From Marinobacter fonticola (lineage in GTDB: Bacteria; Pseudomonadota; Gammaproteobacteria; Pseudomonadales; Oleiphilaceae): 64,000 nucleotides of DNA. The stretch lies in assembly GCF_008122265.1 (NCBI RefSeq), contig NZ_CP043042.1, positions 1,798,001 through 1,862,000 on the forward strand, written 5' to 3'. Positions 9,096 to 19,215 of the stretch are shown one piece after another; the stretch's first letter is position 1; each line of letters opens with the position of its first letter. The notes under the pieces were generated by a model. The model saw only the letters and a program-made list of their open reading frames with translations. It had not been told where the DNA came from and searched no databases. Made by a program: the position numbers and the translations under genes.

Positions 9096-9526
9096 CCCGG
9101 CCCGAGATCCTCCGATATACACAGGAAACCGGCGATTTTTCCCGGCTGCTTGCCAGCATTCCCTACGCCGAGACTATCGGCCTGACGTGCGACCGGTTTG
9201 GCGACGATTTGATTTTTCGCCTGCCGCGCAAGGCGGAAAACCTGGGCAATCCCATTCTGCCAGCGATCCATGGTGGCGTTATCGGGGGCTTTATGGAGTT
9301 GTCCGCTGCCATTTACCTGATGATGTCTCAGGACGTGCTGCATATGCCGCGTATCGTGGATTTTTCCCTCGACTATTTGCGTGCCGGCCTCGACCGGGAA
9401 ACCTATGCCGAGTGCCGCCTGACACGCCAGGGTAATCGCGTGTCGAACGTTCAGGTCACGGCCTGGCAGAAGTCCCGCAGTCAGCCTATCGCGACGGCGC
9501 GCGCTCATTTTTTATTGGAAGAGTAG
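9092..9526 (+). CDS. PaaI-type hotdog thioesterase (second of a tandem pair)
   Basis: A 144-residue hotdog protein with HGG at residues 60-62. Its acid residue is Glu69 (GGFMELSAA) where the upstream paralogue has Asp64. The start overlaps the preceding stop (ATGA). The two proteins are clearly related but divergent, so they could form a heteromer or have separate substrates. No terminator is obvious before htpG, which has its own heat-shock promoter. Confidence 0.83.
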   Translation: MTRPEILRYTQETGDFSRLLASIPYAETIGLTCDRFGDDLIFRLPRKAENLGNPILPAIHGGVIGGFMELSAAIYLMMSQDVLHMPRIVDFSLDYLRAGLDRETYAECRLTRQGNRVSNVQVTAWQKSRSQPIATARAHFLLEE

Positions 9527-9562
9527 GTTTCTCTTTGCAGAATCGGGCAAGATAAATTCAGT

Positions 9563-9588
9563 CTTGAAATGGGCGAGCCCGCCCCAAT
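9563..9588 (+). promoter_or_regulatory. Heat-shock (sigma-32) promoter of htpG
   Basis: CTTGAA (9563-9568), a 13-base spacer, then CCCCAAT (9582-9588) closely fits the RpoH consensus CTTGAA-N13/14-CCCCAT. The predicted start of transcription lies about 80 bases before the htpG ATG. Confidence 0.8.
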
Positions 9589-9674
9589 CTTCATTGCCAG
9601 ACCTATTACGGCTAGTCTTCGGACTGGCCAATAAACAAGCAACATTGTGGTACTGAGCAAGGAGATACCCCGCC

Positions 9675-11573
9675 ATGACGGTCGAAACGCAGAAAGAAAC
9701 TCTGGGGTTCCAGACCGAAGTGAAGCAACTGCTTCACTTGATGATTCATTCACTGTACTCCAACAAGGAAATCTTCCTACGGGAATTGATTTCGAACGCG
9801 TCGGATGCTGAAGACAAGCTGCGCTTCGCTGCCCTGAAGGATGACAGCCTGTTCGAAGACGAGCCTGACCTGAAGATCCGCCTTGACTACGACAAGGGCG
9901 CGAATACGGTTACGTTGACCGATAACGGTATTGGCATGAGCCGTGACGATGTTATCCAGAACCTGGGGACCATCGCCCGTTCCGGCACTGCGGAATTTCT
10001 CAACCAGCTCACCGGTGACGAGAAGAAGGACAGCAAGCTGATCGGCCAATTCGGCGTGGGTTTCTATTCCGCCTTTATCGTGGCGGACCGCGTTGAGGTC
10101 TTTACCCGCCGCGCCGGCACGCCGATCGAAGAGGGTGTGCGTTGGGACTCCAAGGGCGATGGCGAGTTCACCATCGAAAACGTCGATCGCCCGGCCCGCG
10201 GCACCCAGATCGTGCTGCACCTGAAGCCGGAAGCGAGCGAGTTTGCGGATGGCTGGCGTTTGCGCAATCTGGTGAAGAAGTATTCCGATCACATTTCCTT
10301 CCCGGTCGTCATGAAGGCGGAAGTCGAGGACGAGGAAAAGCAGGACGAAGCGGAAGATGAGACGGTCAACGAGGCGACCGCTCTGTGGACCCTGCCGCGC
10401 ACCGAAATCAAAGACGACGAGTATAAGGCGTTCTACAAGCACATCGCCCACGACTTCGAGGACCCGCTAATCTGGTCCCACAACAAAGTGGAAGGCAAGC
10501 TGGACTACACCAGCCTGTTGTACATTCCGGCCCGTGCGCCGTTCGACCTGTACAACCGGGAAGCACCCCGTGGCCTGAAACTGTATGTTCAGCGTGTATT
10601 CATTATGGATCACGCCGAACAGTTCCTGCCTCTGTACCTGCGTTTCGTCAAAGGCGTCGTGGACTCCAATGACTTGTCTTTGAACGTTTCCCGCGAAATC
10701 CTTCAAAACGACAGTACCGTTGAAAACATCAAGACCGCGCTGACCAAGCGGGTGCTCGACATGCTGGGCAAGCTGGCCAAGAAGGAGCCGGAGGCGTACC
10801 AGAAATTCTGGGATGAGTTCGGTACCGTCATGAAGGAAGGTCCGGCCGAGGATTTCAGCAACCGTGAAAAGATCGGCGGTCTGCTGCGCTTTGCCTCTAC
10901 CCAAACCGGTGAGCCGACCCAGAGCGTTTCCCTGGCCGACTACATCGAGCGGATGAAAGAAGGCCAGAAGAAGATCTACTTCATCGCTGCCGACAGCTTT
11001 ACTGCCGCTAAGAGCAGTCCGCATCTGGAAGTCTTCCGCAAGAAAGGCATCGAGGTGTTGATCCTGTCCGACCGTATCGACGAATGGATGATGGGCTACC
11101 TCACCGAGTACGACGGCAAGCAACTGCAGGATGTGGCGCGCGGCGAGTTGGACCTGGGTGAGGTGGAAACCGAGGAAGATAAGAAACACCAGGAAGAAGC
11201 GACCGAAGCCCACAAGGGGCTGTTGGAACGCATCAAAAAGGCGCTGGATGATCGGGTTCAGGAGGTTCGCGTTACCAATCGTTTGACCGACTCGCCCGCC
11301 TGTCTGGTGGTCGGCGATTACGATATGGGCGCCCAGATGAAGAAGATCATGGAGGCAGCGGGCCAGAAGGTGCCGGAGAGCAAGCCGATCTTCGAGATCA
11401 ACACCGATCATCCGCTGGTAAACCGTCTGGAGCAGGAGAAGTCCGAGGATCAGTTTACCGACCTCGCGGCTGTATTGTTCGATCAGGCCACGCTGGCCAG
11501 CGGCGAACAGCTCAAGGATCCAGGCGCTTACGTTAGCCGCCTCAACCGGTTGCTGCTGGACCTAAGCAACTGA
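9675..11573 (+). CDS. htpG: Chaperone HtpG (bacterial Hsp90)
   Basis: 632 residues, usual for HtpG. The GHKL ATPase site is intact: ELISNASDA with Glu37 and Asn41, DNGIGM at residues 83-88, and [11 protein letters not shown] near 125-134. Middle and C-terminal dimerisation domains follow, without the eukaryotic MEEVD tail. The ATG at 9675 is preceded by AAGGAG. HtpG is an ATP-dependent cytosolic chaperone. The sigma-32-type promoter upstream predicts heat induction. Confidence 0.97.
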   Translation: MTVETQKETLGFQTEVKQLLHLMIHSLYSNKEIFLRELISNASDAEDKLRFAALKDDSLFEDEPDLKIRLDYDKGANTVTLTDNGIGMSRDDVIQNLGTIARSGTAEFLNQLTGDEKKDSKLIGQFGVGFYSAFIVADRVEVFTRRAGTPIEEGVRWDSKGDGEFTIENVDRPARGTQIVLHLKPEASEFADGWRLRNLVKKYSDHISFPVVMKAEVEDEEKQDEAEDETVNEATALWTLPRTEIKDDEYKAFYKHIAHDFEDPLIWSHNKVEGKLDYTSLLYIPARAPFDLYNREAPRGLKLYVQRVFIMDHAEQFLPLYLRFVKGVVDSNDLSLNVSREILQNDSTVENIKTALTKRVLDMLGKLAKKEPEAYQKFWDEFGTVMKEGPAEDFSNREKIGGLLRFASTQTGEPTQSVSLADYIERMKEGQKKIYFIAADSFTAAKSSPHLEVFRKKGIEVLILSDRIDEWMMGYLTEYDGKQLQDVARGELDLGEVETEEDKKHQEEATEAHKGLLERIKKALDDRVQEVRVTNRLTDSPACLVVGDYDMGAQMKKIMEAAGQKVPESKPIFEINTDHPLVNRLEQEKSEDQFTDLAAVLFDQATLASGEQLKDPGAYVSRLNRLLLDLSN

Positions 11574-11574
11574 C

Positions 11575-11793
11575 ATGCAGTCGATTGTCGTGGACCTGTC
11601 CGTTAGCCCTGAGGAGTGGATCAAACTCTATCAGGGCGCGGCCCACGATGTTCGCGCGGTGTCCCGGGACGGACGTACTGTCCGTTTCCCGGCCCGTATC
11701 CTTTCCCGTTTCGCCCTGCGTGATGGCATCCACGGTTCGTTCCAAATCAACTTCGACGATCAAGGCAAGTTCCATAGTATTTCCCGTCTCTAG
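11575..11793 (+). CDS. DUF2835 family small protein
   Basis: A 72-residue protein starting two bases after the htpG stop. The pattern of an early YQGxAxDV segment, a basic RTVRFPA strand, and GIHGSFQINFD near the end matches DUF2835 (PF11197), a gammaproteobacterial family of unknown function. It has no signal peptide or Cys. Tight spacing suggests co-transcription with htpG. Confidence 0.75.
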   Translation: MQSIVVDLSVSPEEWIKLYQGAAHDVRAVSRDGRTVRFPARILSRFALRDGIHGSFQINFDDQGKFHSISRL

Positions 11794-12060
11794 AAAATCA
11801 ACGCCTTCCACATCGCCTATTAGTGCCTGTCGACTCATGCCCCCTCTTGGCTCTCACCGCCGTTGACACTTGACCACCAGCTTTAACGATAGTCCCGCTA
11901 TTCATCATTTCCGCCGTTAATAGAAATTAACTCTTAATAGTCTAAGATTAATTGATTGCCCGTTTTTATGCTTAGGCTCTATCGTTTGGTTCGTAGTCGG
12001 CGCAAATACAAGCGTTCGGTCTCGAGAACGAGCCATCTTCAAAGCGATAGGAGTGCAGCC
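11794..12060. other. AT-rich spacer between DUF2835 gene and katA
   Basis: Most of a 429-base gap lies here (the rest holds a 26-codon frame and the katA ribosome-binding site). The stretch 11880-11960 is strongly AT-rich with repeated TTAATAG/TTAACT words, and probably carries the catalase promoter. I could not fix -35/-10 boxes with confidence, and no full OxyR site is visible. Confidence 0.4.
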
Positions 12061-12141
12061 ATGACGAATGATCGGAAACCCTGGAAGCGGTCGGCTCGCG
12101 CGTGGTTCGAGTACTACGCCAATTTTGCGCTGTCGCAGTAG
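12061..12141 (+). CDS. Possible 26-residue small protein upstream of katA
   Basis: An ATG at 12061 with GGAG at 12049-12052 opens 26 codons ending at TAG 12139-12141. The peptide is basic at first (DRKPWKRSAR) and then aromatic-rich (AWFEYYANF). It has no match I recognise. It lies 81 bases before katA on the same strand and could be a small protein, a translated leader or chance. Confidence 0.3.
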   Translation: MTNDRKPWKRSARAWFEYYANFALSQ

Positions 12142-12222
12142 CGCAGTTCGTGCGCAGATTCGGCTTTTGGCAGTTCGACAGTGCCGTAGCCGTCCTTAAA
12201 TCGAGAGAAGGAGTAGTTCGGC

Positions 12223-13665
12223 ATGTCCGATAAGAGACGACTTACGACGACCGCGGGTAGCCCGATCGCGGACAACCAGAACAGTTGGACGGCAGGTGCC
12301 CGCGGCCCACTGCTTCTGCAGGATTATCAGTTGATCGAAAAGCTGGCGCACCAGAATCGTGAGCGTATTCCCGAGCGCGTGGTGCACGCCAAGGGGTGGG
12401 GCGCTTACGGTACCTTTACCGTTACCCACGATGTCACCGCGTATACCAAGGCGCGTATCTTCTCCGAGGTGGGTAAACAGACCCCCTTGATTACCCGTTT
12501 TTCCACAGTAGCAGGTGAACTGGGCGCCGCGGACGCCGAGCGCGACGTGCGTGGCTTTTCCGTCAAGTTCTACACCGAGGAGGGCAACTGGGACATCGTC
12601 GGCAACAACACGCCGGTGTTCTTCGTGCGTGATGCCTATAAGTTCCCTGACTTCATCCACACTCAGAAGCGCCATCCGCGGACCAATCTGCGCTCGCCGA
12701 CCGCCATGTGGGATTTTTGGTCCCAGTCGCCGGAGAGCCTGCACCAAGTCACGATGCTGATGTCGGATCGGGGACTTCCGGTAGGCGTACGCCACATGAA
12801 CGGTTACGGCTCGCACACGTTCAGCCTGATCAATGCCAAGAATGAGCGGGTCTGGTGCAAATTCCACTTCAAGACTCGACAGGGACACCGATTCTGGACC
12901 AACGAAGAAGCGGAGCAGGTGGTCGGCAAAACACGCGAGTCGACCCAGGAAGACCTGTTCTCCGCTATCGAGAACGGCGACTATCCCAAGTGGACGCTGT
13001 ACATCCAGGTCATGACGGAAGACCAGGCGAAGACTTTCGAACACAACCCCTTCGACCTGACCAAAGTGTGGCCGCATGGCGACTTCCCACTGATTGAAGT
13101 CGGTGTGCTGGAGCTTAACCGCAACCCGGACAATTACTTCTCTGAAGTTGAGAATGCGGCTTACAGCCCGTCGAACATCGTACCGGGCATCGGTCACTCT
13201 CCGGACAAGATGCTCCAGGCGCGGGTGTTCTCCTACGCCGATGCGCATCGCTACCGCCTGGGCACCCACTACGAGGCCCTGCCTGTAAACCGTCCGAGGT
13301 GCCCGGTGAACCATTACCACAAGGATGGCGCCATGCGTTTCTTCGAGAACGGCGAGTCCAATCCGGATGCCTACTACGAGCCGAACTCGTTCAACGGGCC
13401 GGTAGAAGACCCGGAAGTGAAGGAGCCACCGTTGCCCCTGCACGGCGATGCCGACCGTTATAACCATCGTGACGGCAACGACGACTTCAGCCAGCCGCGG
13501 GCGCTGTTCGAACTATTCGACGCCGGTCAGCGGGAGCGCTTATTCGGCAATATCGCCGGCGCCATGGCGGGTGTTCCGGCGAGGATCGTCGAGCGCCAGC
13601 TGAAGCTATTCGATCAGGTGCACCCGGAATACGGCGCGGGCATTCGTCGCTCGCTGGAAACGTAG
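12223..13665 (+). CDS. katA: Monofunctional haem catalase (small-subunit clade)
   Basis: A 480-residue catalase breaking hydrogen peroxide into water and oxygen. The distal His is residue 55 in [13 protein letters not shown], the distal Asn is near residue 128 in [10 protein letters not shown], and the proximal haem Tyr lies in [14 protein letters not shown]. Length and lack of a C-terminal flavodoxin-like domain place it in the small-subunit clade (KatA type). AAGGAG precedes the ATG. A strong intrinsic terminator follows, so the gene is transcribed alone or with the short upstream frame. Confidence 0.96.
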   Translation: MSDKRRLTTTAGSPIADNQNSWTAGARGPLLLQDYQLIEKLAHQNRERIPERVVHAKGWGAYGTFTVTHDVTAYTKARIFSEVGKQTPLITRFSTVAGELGAADAERDVRGFSVKFYTEEGNWDIVGNNTPVFFVRDAYKFPDFIHTQKRHPRTNLRSPTAMWDFWSQSPESLHQVTMLMSDRGLPVGVRHMNGYGSHTFSLINAKNERVWCKFHFKTRQGHRFWTNEEAEQVVGKTRESTQEDLFSAIENGDYPKWTLYIQVMTEDQAKTFEHNPFDLTKVWPHGDFPLIEVGVLELNRNPDNYFSEVENAAYSPSNIVPGIGHSPDKMLQARVFSYADAHRYRLGTHYEALPVNRPRCPVNHYHKDGAMRFFENGESNPDAYYEPNSFNGPVEDPEVKEPPLPLHGDADRYNHRDGNDDFSQPRALFELFDAGQRERLFGNIAGAMAGVPARIVERQLKLFDQVHPEYGAGIRRSLET

Positions 13666-13672
13666 TTTCTTT

Positions 13673-13702
13673 CTATCCGTCCCCCGGCTATCCGTCCCCC
13701 GG
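13673..13702. repeat. Perfect tandem duplication of a 15-bp unit
   Basis: CTATCCGTCCCCCGG occurs twice without a gap (13673-13687 and 13688-13702), directly after the katA stop and before its terminator. Confidence 0.85.
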
Positions 13703-13716
13703 AACGAGCTGTGTTT

Positions 13717-13748
13717 AGCCGGTGAGTCGCATCACCGGCTTTTTTTTG
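13717..13748 (+). terminator. Intrinsic terminator of katA
   Basis: Stem AGCCGGTGA / TCACCGGCT with loop GTCGCA, followed by a run of eight or more T. Confidence 0.92.
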
Positions 13749-13805
13749 TACAAATAATCTCTACAATGCGCGCTATCCGATCCCGTGCTTTTCTTTAGGT
13801 CCCGC

Positions 13806-14783
13806 ATGCGTGTATTTCTTGCCCCGATGGAGGGGCTTGTTGATGGTTACATCCGTGAACTGCTGACCGCGGTGGGTGGCATCGACCGTTGTGTTACCGA
13901 GTTTATCCGCGTTACCCACGGCGACCTTCCCCCGCGGGTGTTCTACCGCTTCGGGCCCGAGCTACAAAATGGCTCGCGAACCCGGGCCGGCGTTCCGGTG
14001 GCGGTTCAGTTGCTGGGTTCCGACGTGGGCCAGGTGGCGCTGCACGCGCAAAAAGCGGTCGAACTCGGGGCGCTCCAGGTGGACCTCAATTTCGGTTGCC
14101 CGGCCAAGACCGTCAATAAGCACAAGGGTGGTTGTGTACTGATGCGCGAGCCTGAGCTGATGCATGCTCTGGTCGCGGCTGTTCGCGCTGCGGTCCCAGC
14201 CGATATCCCGGTTACCGCAAAAATGCGTTTGGGGTATGACGACCGCTCCATGGGAATCGCCTGCGGTGAGGCTCTGGCGGCGGCCGGCGCGAACGAGATC
14301 TGCATCCACGCGCGTAGCAAGGTGGACGGCTATCGTCCGCCGGCGTATTGGGAAGAGATTGCCCGGGTAAGAGAACGTGTAGCCACACCGGTTATTGCCA
14401 ATGGGGATATCTGGTCGGTCGACGACTACTGGCGTTGCCGGGAGGTGTCGGGCTGCGACGACGTGATGATCGGCCGTGGCCTGGTTGCGCGTCCGGATCT
14501 GGCGGTGAAAATCAAGGCCAGTCAGGAAGGGCGGGTTGTTGCCGATATGCCGTGGTCGGGTGTTGTTGAACTGCTGGTGGATTACTGCCGCACGCTACAG
14601 ACGTTTCTGGAGCCGCGTTACGCCACAGGCCGGATTAAGCAATGGCTGAACTATACCCGGCGTCAGTATCCGGAGGCGGAGATCTGCTGGGGCAAGGTAA
14701 AGCGCGCGAACCACCCGGATGCGGTTTGCGCACTGCTGGAAGCCAGCGCTGAGGCTTGGGTGCCGGTCAAGGCGACGGCCTGA
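13806..14783 (+). CDS. dusC: tRNA-dihydrouridine(16) synthase
   Basis: A flavin-dependent TIM-barrel enzyme reducing uridine in the D-loop of tRNA. The protein opens LAPMEG, the catalytic Cys98 is in NFGCPAKTVNKHKGG, and the NGDI strand and VMIGRGLVARPDL phosphate-binding segment follow. Length (325 residues) and the MRVFLAPMEG start are typical of DusC rather than DusA or DusB. I chose the ATG at 13806 (AGG at 13797-13799) over an in-frame GTG at 13785. It converges with proS. Confidence 0.9.
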   Translation: MRVFLAPMEGLVDGYIRELLTAVGGIDRCVTEFIRVTHGDLPPRVFYRFGPELQNGSRTRAGVPVAVQLLGSDVGQVALHAQKAVELGALQVDLNFGCPAKTVNKHKGGCVLMREPELMHALVAAVRAAVPADIPVTAKMRLGYDDRSMGIACGEALAAAGANEICIHARSKVDGYRPPAYWEEIARVRERVATPVIANGDIWSVDDYWRCREVSGCDDVMIGRGLVARPDLAVKIKASQEGRVVADMPWSGVVELLVDYCRTLQTFLEPRYATGRIKQWLNYTRRQYPEAEICWGKVKRANHPDAVCALLEASAEAWVPVKATA

Positions 14784-14819
14784 AAGGCCTTCAGTGCGAC
14801 GACGGCTGAGAGCGAATAG

Positions 14820-14846
14820 CGCCCGGGCATGATGAACGCCCGGGCG
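14820..14846. terminator. GC-rich hairpin between convergent dusC and proS
   Basis: A 9-bp inverted repeat CGCCCGGGC / GCCCGGGCG with a 9-base loop lies between two converging genes. No clear T-run follows on either strand, so termination is plausible but not certain. Confidence 0.5.
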
Positions 14847-14858
14847 AAGAGGCTTTAA

Positions 14859-16583
14859 TTAACGGGCGAGGGCCTTAATCAGGAAAGGCACGGCTTCGTC
14901 CACTGGAATATCCTGCTTATCCGCATCGCTGCGGCCTTTGTATTCCAGGGTGCCGGCGCCCAGCCCACGGTCGGATACCACCACGCGATGGGGGATGCCC
15001 ACCAGCTCCATATCGGCGAATTTCACGCCTGGCCGTTCGTTGCGGTCGTCCAGTAGCACATCGAGGCCCGCCTGGCGTAGCTGCTCGTACAGCGTCTCGG
15101 CTGCTTCCAGCACGGCCGGCGACTTATGCGCGTTGAGGGTAACGACAGCGACCTCGAAAGGCGCGATCGCAGCCGGCCAGATGATGCCCCGATCGTCGTG
15201 ATTCTGCTCGATGGCCGCCGCGACGATGCGCGATACGCCGATGCCGTAGCAACCCATTTCCAGGATCGCTGTCTTGCCGTGCTCATCGAGGACGGTGGCA
15301 TTCATGGCCTGGCTGTATTTATTGCCCAGCTTAAAGATATGGCCAACTTCGATACCGCGCTTAATCTCAAGCTGACCGTCACCCTCGGGGCTGGGGTCGC
15401 CTTCGAGCGCGTTGCGTAGGTCTTCCACCCGGCCCAGTTCAACGTCGCGGCCCCAGTTAACGCCGGTAAGATGGACGTCATCCTTGTTGGCGCCGCAGAT
15501 AAAGTCGCCCAGGTGAGCGGCACTGCGGTCGACGATCACCGGTAGCGGCAGGTCAACCGGGCCGATGGAACCGGCCTTGCAGCCGATCGCCTTCTTGATC
15601 TCCTCGTCGGTCGCCATGGTTAGCGGCTCGGCGATGTCTTTGAGGTTTTCCGCCTTGATCTCGTTCAGCTCGTGATCGCCACGAAGCACCAGGGCAACGA
15701 GCCTCGCGCCGCCGTCTTCGTCCGCTTCGCCCTTGACGATCAGCGTCTTCACGGTGCGGGTGGCATCGACATTGAGGAAAGCTGCAATGTCGGCAATGGT
15801 GCGCTGGTCCGGCGTGTCCACGGCCTTCATAGCGTCCACTGGCGCAGGACGCTCGCCGGCGGGTGCCATGGCCTCGGCCTTCTCGATGTTGGCGGCGTAC
15901 TTGCCGCCGGTGCTGAAGGCAATTGCGTCTTCGCCCGATGAGGCCAGCACGTGAAATTCGTGGGACGAGCTGCCACCGATAGCGCCGGAATCTGCCTGCA
16001 CAGGCCGGTAGTCCAGACCCAGCCGATCAAAGATGCTGCAGTAAGTGCGGTGCATCACCTGATAGGTTTCGTCCAGGGAGTCCTTGTTCAAATGGAAGGA
16101 GTAGGCGTCCTTCATGATGAACTCTCGAGCCCGCATCACGCCGAAGCGGGGCCGGCGTTCATCGCGGAATTTGGTCTGAATCTGATAGAAGTTCGCCGGC
16201 AGTTCTTTATAGCTTTTCAGCTCGTTGCGGATCACGTCGGTGATGACTTCTTCATGGGTCGGGCCAAAGCAGAAATCCCGGCCATGGCGGTCGTTCAGAC
16301 GTAGCAGTTCGCCACCATACTGTTCCCAGCGGCCGGACTCCTGCCAAAGCTCGGACGGCTGGATTGCCGGCATCAGCACTTCCTGGGCGCCGCTCTTGTC
16401 CATTTCCTCGCGCACGATCCGCTCGACCTTGCGCAGTACGCGCAGCCCTAGCGGCAGCCAGGTGTACAGGCCCGAAGCAAGTTTGCGGATCATGCCCGCG
16501 CGGAGCATCAGCTGGTGGCTGATGATTTCGGCGTCAGCCGGTGTTTCTTTCAGTGTGGCGATCAGATAACGGCTTGCGCGCAT
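14859..16583 (-). CDS. proS: Prolyl-tRNA synthetase (bacterial type)
   Basis: A 574-residue class II synthetase charging tRNA-Pro. Motif 1 region near residues 45-75, motif 2 with [10 protein letters not shown] near residue 137, an inserted YbaK-like editing domain (about residues 225-400) that removes mischarged alanine, motif 3 GIGVSRI near residue 447, and a C-terminal anticodon-binding domain are all present. This is the long bacterial form. The ATG is at 16583. Confidence 0.97.
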   Translation of the reverse strand: MRASRYLIATLKETPADAEIISHQLMLRAGMIRKLASGLYTWLPLGLRVLRKVERIVREEMDKSGAQEVLMPAIQPSELWQESGRWEQYGGELLRLNDRHGRDFCFGPTHEEVITDVIRNELKSYKELPANFYQIQTKFRDERRPRFGVMRAREFIMKDAYSFHLNKDSLDETYQVMHRTYCSIFDRLGLDYRPVQADSGAIGGSSSHEFHVLASSGEDAIAFSTGGKYAANIEKAEAMAPAGERPAPVDAMKAVDTPDQRTIADIAAFLNVDATRTVKTLIVKGEADEDGGARLVALVLRGDHELNEIKAENLKDIAEPLTMATDEEIKKAIGCKAGSIGPVDLPLPVIVDRSAAHLGDFICGANKDDVHLTGVNWGRDVELGRVEDLRNALEGDPSPEGDGQLEIKRGIEVGHIFKLGNKYSQAMNATVLDEHGKTAILEMGCYGIGVSRIVAAAIEQNHDDRGIIWPAAIAPFEVAVVTLNAHKSPAVLEAAETLYEQLRQAGLDVLLDDRNERPGVKFADMELVGIPHRVVVSDRGLGAGTLEYKGRSDADKQDIPVDEAVPFLIKALAR

Positions 16584-16793
16584 CTTTCGAAGTCCGTGTC
16601 CATCGAGTGAGTTATTAACGAAGTGCTTAACGGGTCTCCCCCGGCTGCGACCTTTGGCGAGGACGAAGGCGCGGTTAAAGTCCTGTAAAGTCTTCCTCTC
16701 ATTTATAGAGCCCGCTATTGTACGGAGCCAATGGGATTACGTACAGGCAAGGCATCCGGTGCCGCACCGGTGAGTTTTGGTAGGAGGTATAAA

Positions 16794-17204
16794 ATGACCC
16801 TGAGCGCAAATGAAGTCCAGGCTCTCATCCGCGAAGGTGTGCCGATGGCGGGCGACATCGGATTTACGGTAGAAGAGGTCAGGGACGGGTTTGCGCGGGC
16901 GGTGGTGCCATTCGCTACGAATTTTGTGCGCCCGGGAGGAACGCTTTCCGGTCCGCTACAGATGGCGCTGGCCGATGCGACGATGTACGCTGCCATTCTG
17001 GCCTCTCTAGGTAAGGTGGAGATGGCCGTCACCAGTAACCTGAATATCAACTTTCTGCAGAAGCCCGCGCCCGCCGATCTGGTGGCAGAGGCTGTTGTCC
17101 TGCGAATGGGGCGCCGCCTGGCGTTCTGCGAAGTCCGTCTGCTGTCCGGCGAGGAAGAACGACTGGTTGCCCATGTGACCGGCAGCTATGCGCTGCCCGC
17201 CTGA
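16794..17204 (+). CDS. PaaI-family hotdog thioesterase
   Basis: 136 residues from the ATG at 16794, which has AGGAGG at 16782-16787. An upstream in-frame ATG at 16731 lacks a ribosome-binding site and would add an unlikely tail. The segment RPGGTLSGPLQMALAD (about residues 46-61) replaces HGG with PGG and keeps an Asp, as in many PaaI-like acyl-CoA thioesterases of marine proteobacteria. The substrate is unknown. A TetR-type regulator gene follows on the same strand. Confidence 0.8.
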   Translation: MTLSANEVQALIREGVPMAGDIGFTVEEVRDGFARAVVPFATNFVRPGGTLSGPLQMALADATMYAAILASLGKVEMAVTSNLNINFLQKPAPADLVAEAVVLRMGRRLAFCEVRLLSGEEERLVAHVTGSYALPA

Positions 17205-17280
17205 GCCACGTGCCAGGTGCAAGTTAAGCGGGTCTTATAGGAAGAAGGCCCCATAAGGCACATAGGAAAAACTTGTCAGT

Positions 17281-17904
17281 ATGACCGAGCGCAATAGTAT
17301 CTCGCCGCGTCGCAAACCTGTGCAGGCGCGCAGTCGGGAGCGCGTTGAGGCCATCCTCCAGCACGCTACCCTGACTTTTCATGATAAGGGTGTGGATGCC
17401 ACCAGCATGTCCGCAATCGCCCGACGTGCCAATATGTCGCTGGCTTCCCTTTACCGCTATTTCCCCAATAAGCCGGCTATCGTGAAGGCCATTGCCGAAC
17501 GGCATGTGGAAAAGCTGGAAACCATGCTGAAAAACCGGCTGGACCGATTTGGTCCGGAAACCATTGTCGAAGTGCTTCTGGATGTCTACTTCGAATTCTA
17601 TCGGGACGAACCTGCCTACAAGGCGATTTGGTCAAGCGTAGAAGCGATGCCTGAGTTGCGGGAACTCGACCTGAGCGAGCTGCGGACCAACGCCAGCGAT
17701 CTTGATGCCTATCTGGCCCGACAATGCCCGCATTTGCCGGCAGACCGTCGCTGGTCCGCCAGTCTCATGGTGCCTCGGGCCAGCGGCAGCTTGCTGCGAA
17801 TGGCGATTACGCTCCCCGAAGAGGAGGCCAAGGCGTTGCTGAGTGAACTGAAGCGTATGGTGCGAGCGTATTTGGACCAACTGCTTGACGAAGAAAAAGG
17901 TTAG
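17281..17904 (+). CDS. TetR family transcriptional regulator
   Basis: A 207-residue protein with an N-terminal TetR helix-turn-helix at about residues 41-60 (TSMSAIARRANMSLASLYRY) followed by a helical ligand domain. The next gene, a lipocalin, begins 29 bases later. The target and inducer are unknown; adjacent genes (a thioesterase before and a lipocalin after) are the simplest candidates. Confidence 0.87.
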   Translation: MTERNSISPRRKPVQARSRERVEAILQHATLTFHDKGVDATSMSAIARRANMSLASLYRYFPNKPAIVKAIAERHVEKLETMLKNRLDRFGPETIVEVLLDVYFEFYRDEPAYKAIWSSVEAMPELRELDLSELRTNASDLDAYLARQCPHLPADRRWSASLMVPRASGSLLRMAITLPEEEAKALLSELKRMVRAYLDQLLDEEKG

Positions 17905-17933
17905 AGTCGTTGACGCACGTCCAGGAGGAAAAA

Positions 17934-18503
17934 TTGAAACACCTGCGCCGTTATATCCATGGGCTGAATCGTCTTGGTGCTGGGTGCGTCTGCCTGTTAC
18001 TGGCAGCGTGCACCGGTTTACCTGACCGTGTCGAGCCGGTAACGGGTTTCGAGCCGCAGCGTTACCTGGGCACTTGGTACGAAATCGCCCGTCTGCCTCA
18101 TCCGTTCGAGGAAGGTCTGAGTTATGTGCAGGCCACCTATACGGCCAATGAAGACGGTACGATCGATGTGCTCAACCAAGGCTTCAATGCCGCCAGCGGA
18201 GAATGGGAGCAGGCGAACGGCGTGGCCAAGTTTGTGGGGGAGCGGCGTGTCGGCCATCTCAAAGTGTCGTTCTTTGGCCCGTTCTACGCGAGCTATGTGG
18301 TAATGGCGCTGGATAAGGCGGACTACCGGTACTCTTTGGTCACCGGACCGGATCGTGACTACCTTTGGCTGCTATCGCGCACGCCGGAAATGGCGGCGCC
18401 GGTGCGGAAGCAGCTCGTTGCCAAGGCTCGGGAAGCCGGCTATCCGGTGGATGACCTGATTTGGGTAGAACAGTCCGGCGAACCGCCCGCGCCAAGGCCG
18501 TAA
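17934..18503 (+). CDS. blc: Outer-membrane lipocalin (Blc-like lipoprotein)
   Basis: 189 residues from a TTG at 17934 that follows CAGGAGG at 17922-17928. A TTG at 17910 is also in frame but has no ribosome-binding site. The lipobox LLAAC puts the lipidated Cys at residue 26. The lipocalin signature GTWYEIARLPHPFE begins at residue 46, and the barrel continues through DYRYSLVTGPDRDYLWLLSR. Bacterial lipocalins bind fatty acids or lysophospholipids at the outer membrane. Confidence 0.88.
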   Translation: MKHLRRYIHGLNRLGAGCVCLLLAACTGLPDRVEPVTGFEPQRYLGTWYEIARLPHPFEEGLSYVQATYTANEDGTIDVLNQGFNAASGEWEQANGVAKFVGERRVGHLKVSFFGPFYASYVVMALDKADYRYSLVTGPDRDYLWLLSRTPEMAAPVRKQLVAKAREAGYPVDDLIWVEQSGEPPAPRP

Positions 18504-18533
18504 TCACATCGGTGGCGATCTGCTAATGCACGA

Positions 18534-19022
18534 CTAAAGGTAACCCAATGGCAGCGCCGTACTGTCGATCACCCGGCGCAGCACGAAACTTGAATGCACG
18601 CCGCTCACGCCTTGAATGCGCGTGATCTTGTTGAGTAGGAACTCGTGGTACTCATCCATGCCCGGAACCACCACCTTGAGCATGTAATCCGCGTCCTGGC
18701 CGGTAATCAGGTAGCACTCTTGCACCTCGGGATACTCGCTGACCTGATGTTCGAAGGCCTCGAATCTTTCCGGTGTATGCCGGTCCATACCGATCAGGAT
18801 AATAGCGGTCAGTGCCAGCCCCAGCTTTTTATGATCGAGGATCGTGACGCGTCGGACGATGATGCCCGCATCCTCCAGCGCTTTGACTCGCCGCGAGCAG
18901 GGTGAGGGTGAGAGGCCGACCCGTTCTGATAATTCCTGATTGCTGAGCTCGCCGTGGCGCTGTAATTCTTCCAGGATTTTGCGGTCGGTCCGGTCCAGTT
19001 TGATCAGCTTTTCATCTTTCAT
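18534..19022 (-). CDS. Lrp/AsnC family transcriptional regulator
   Basis: 162 residues with an N-terminal winged helix (DRKILEELQRHGELSNQELS, then the recognition helix SPSPCSRRVKALE) and a C-terminal RAM effector domain (ECYLITGQDADYMLKVVV). The size and the SPSPCSRRVK recognition helix fit Lrp-type feast/famine regulators sensing amino acids. It is divergent from leuA across about 250 bases, so regulation of leucine synthesis is plausible but not shown. Confidence 0.88.
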   Translation of the reverse strand: MKDEKLIKLDRTDRKILEELQRHGELSNQELSERVGLSPSPCSRRVKALEDAGIIVRRVTILDHKKLGLALTAIILIGMDRHTPERFEAFEHQVSEYPEVQECYLITGQDADYMLKVVVPGMDEYHEFLLNKITRIQGVSGVHSSFVLRRVIDSTALPLGYL

Positions 19023-19215
19023 GGCAGCAATCGCTAATTTCTCGTTAAATATTGGCAGTTGTTTCTAATATTGACCTTGTTGTGAGAAAATTAGCAAGCA
19101 CATTGCGTGTTGGATGGCCTATGCTGTTCACGTTGTCGGACGACTCGGTCGCTTACCGGGGAATCGGTTGTCGTCACGGCACCGTCCGGGCCACAAGCCA
19201 CAGGACAAGCACCAG

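Noticed and set aside
10467..11411. A 314-codon open frame antisense to htpG
   Set aside because: Explained by strong codon bias of htpG; the product looks like low-complexity His/Leu/Gln-rich shadow protein.
11880..11960. OxyR binding site upstream of katA
   Set aside because: ATAG-N7-CTCT gives one half-site, but the following half-sites do not fit the spacing of the full OxyR consensus.
12196..13467. A 423-codon open frame antisense to katA
   Set aside because: It mirrors the codon pattern of a certain catalase gene, has no recognisable domain and no ribosome-binding site.
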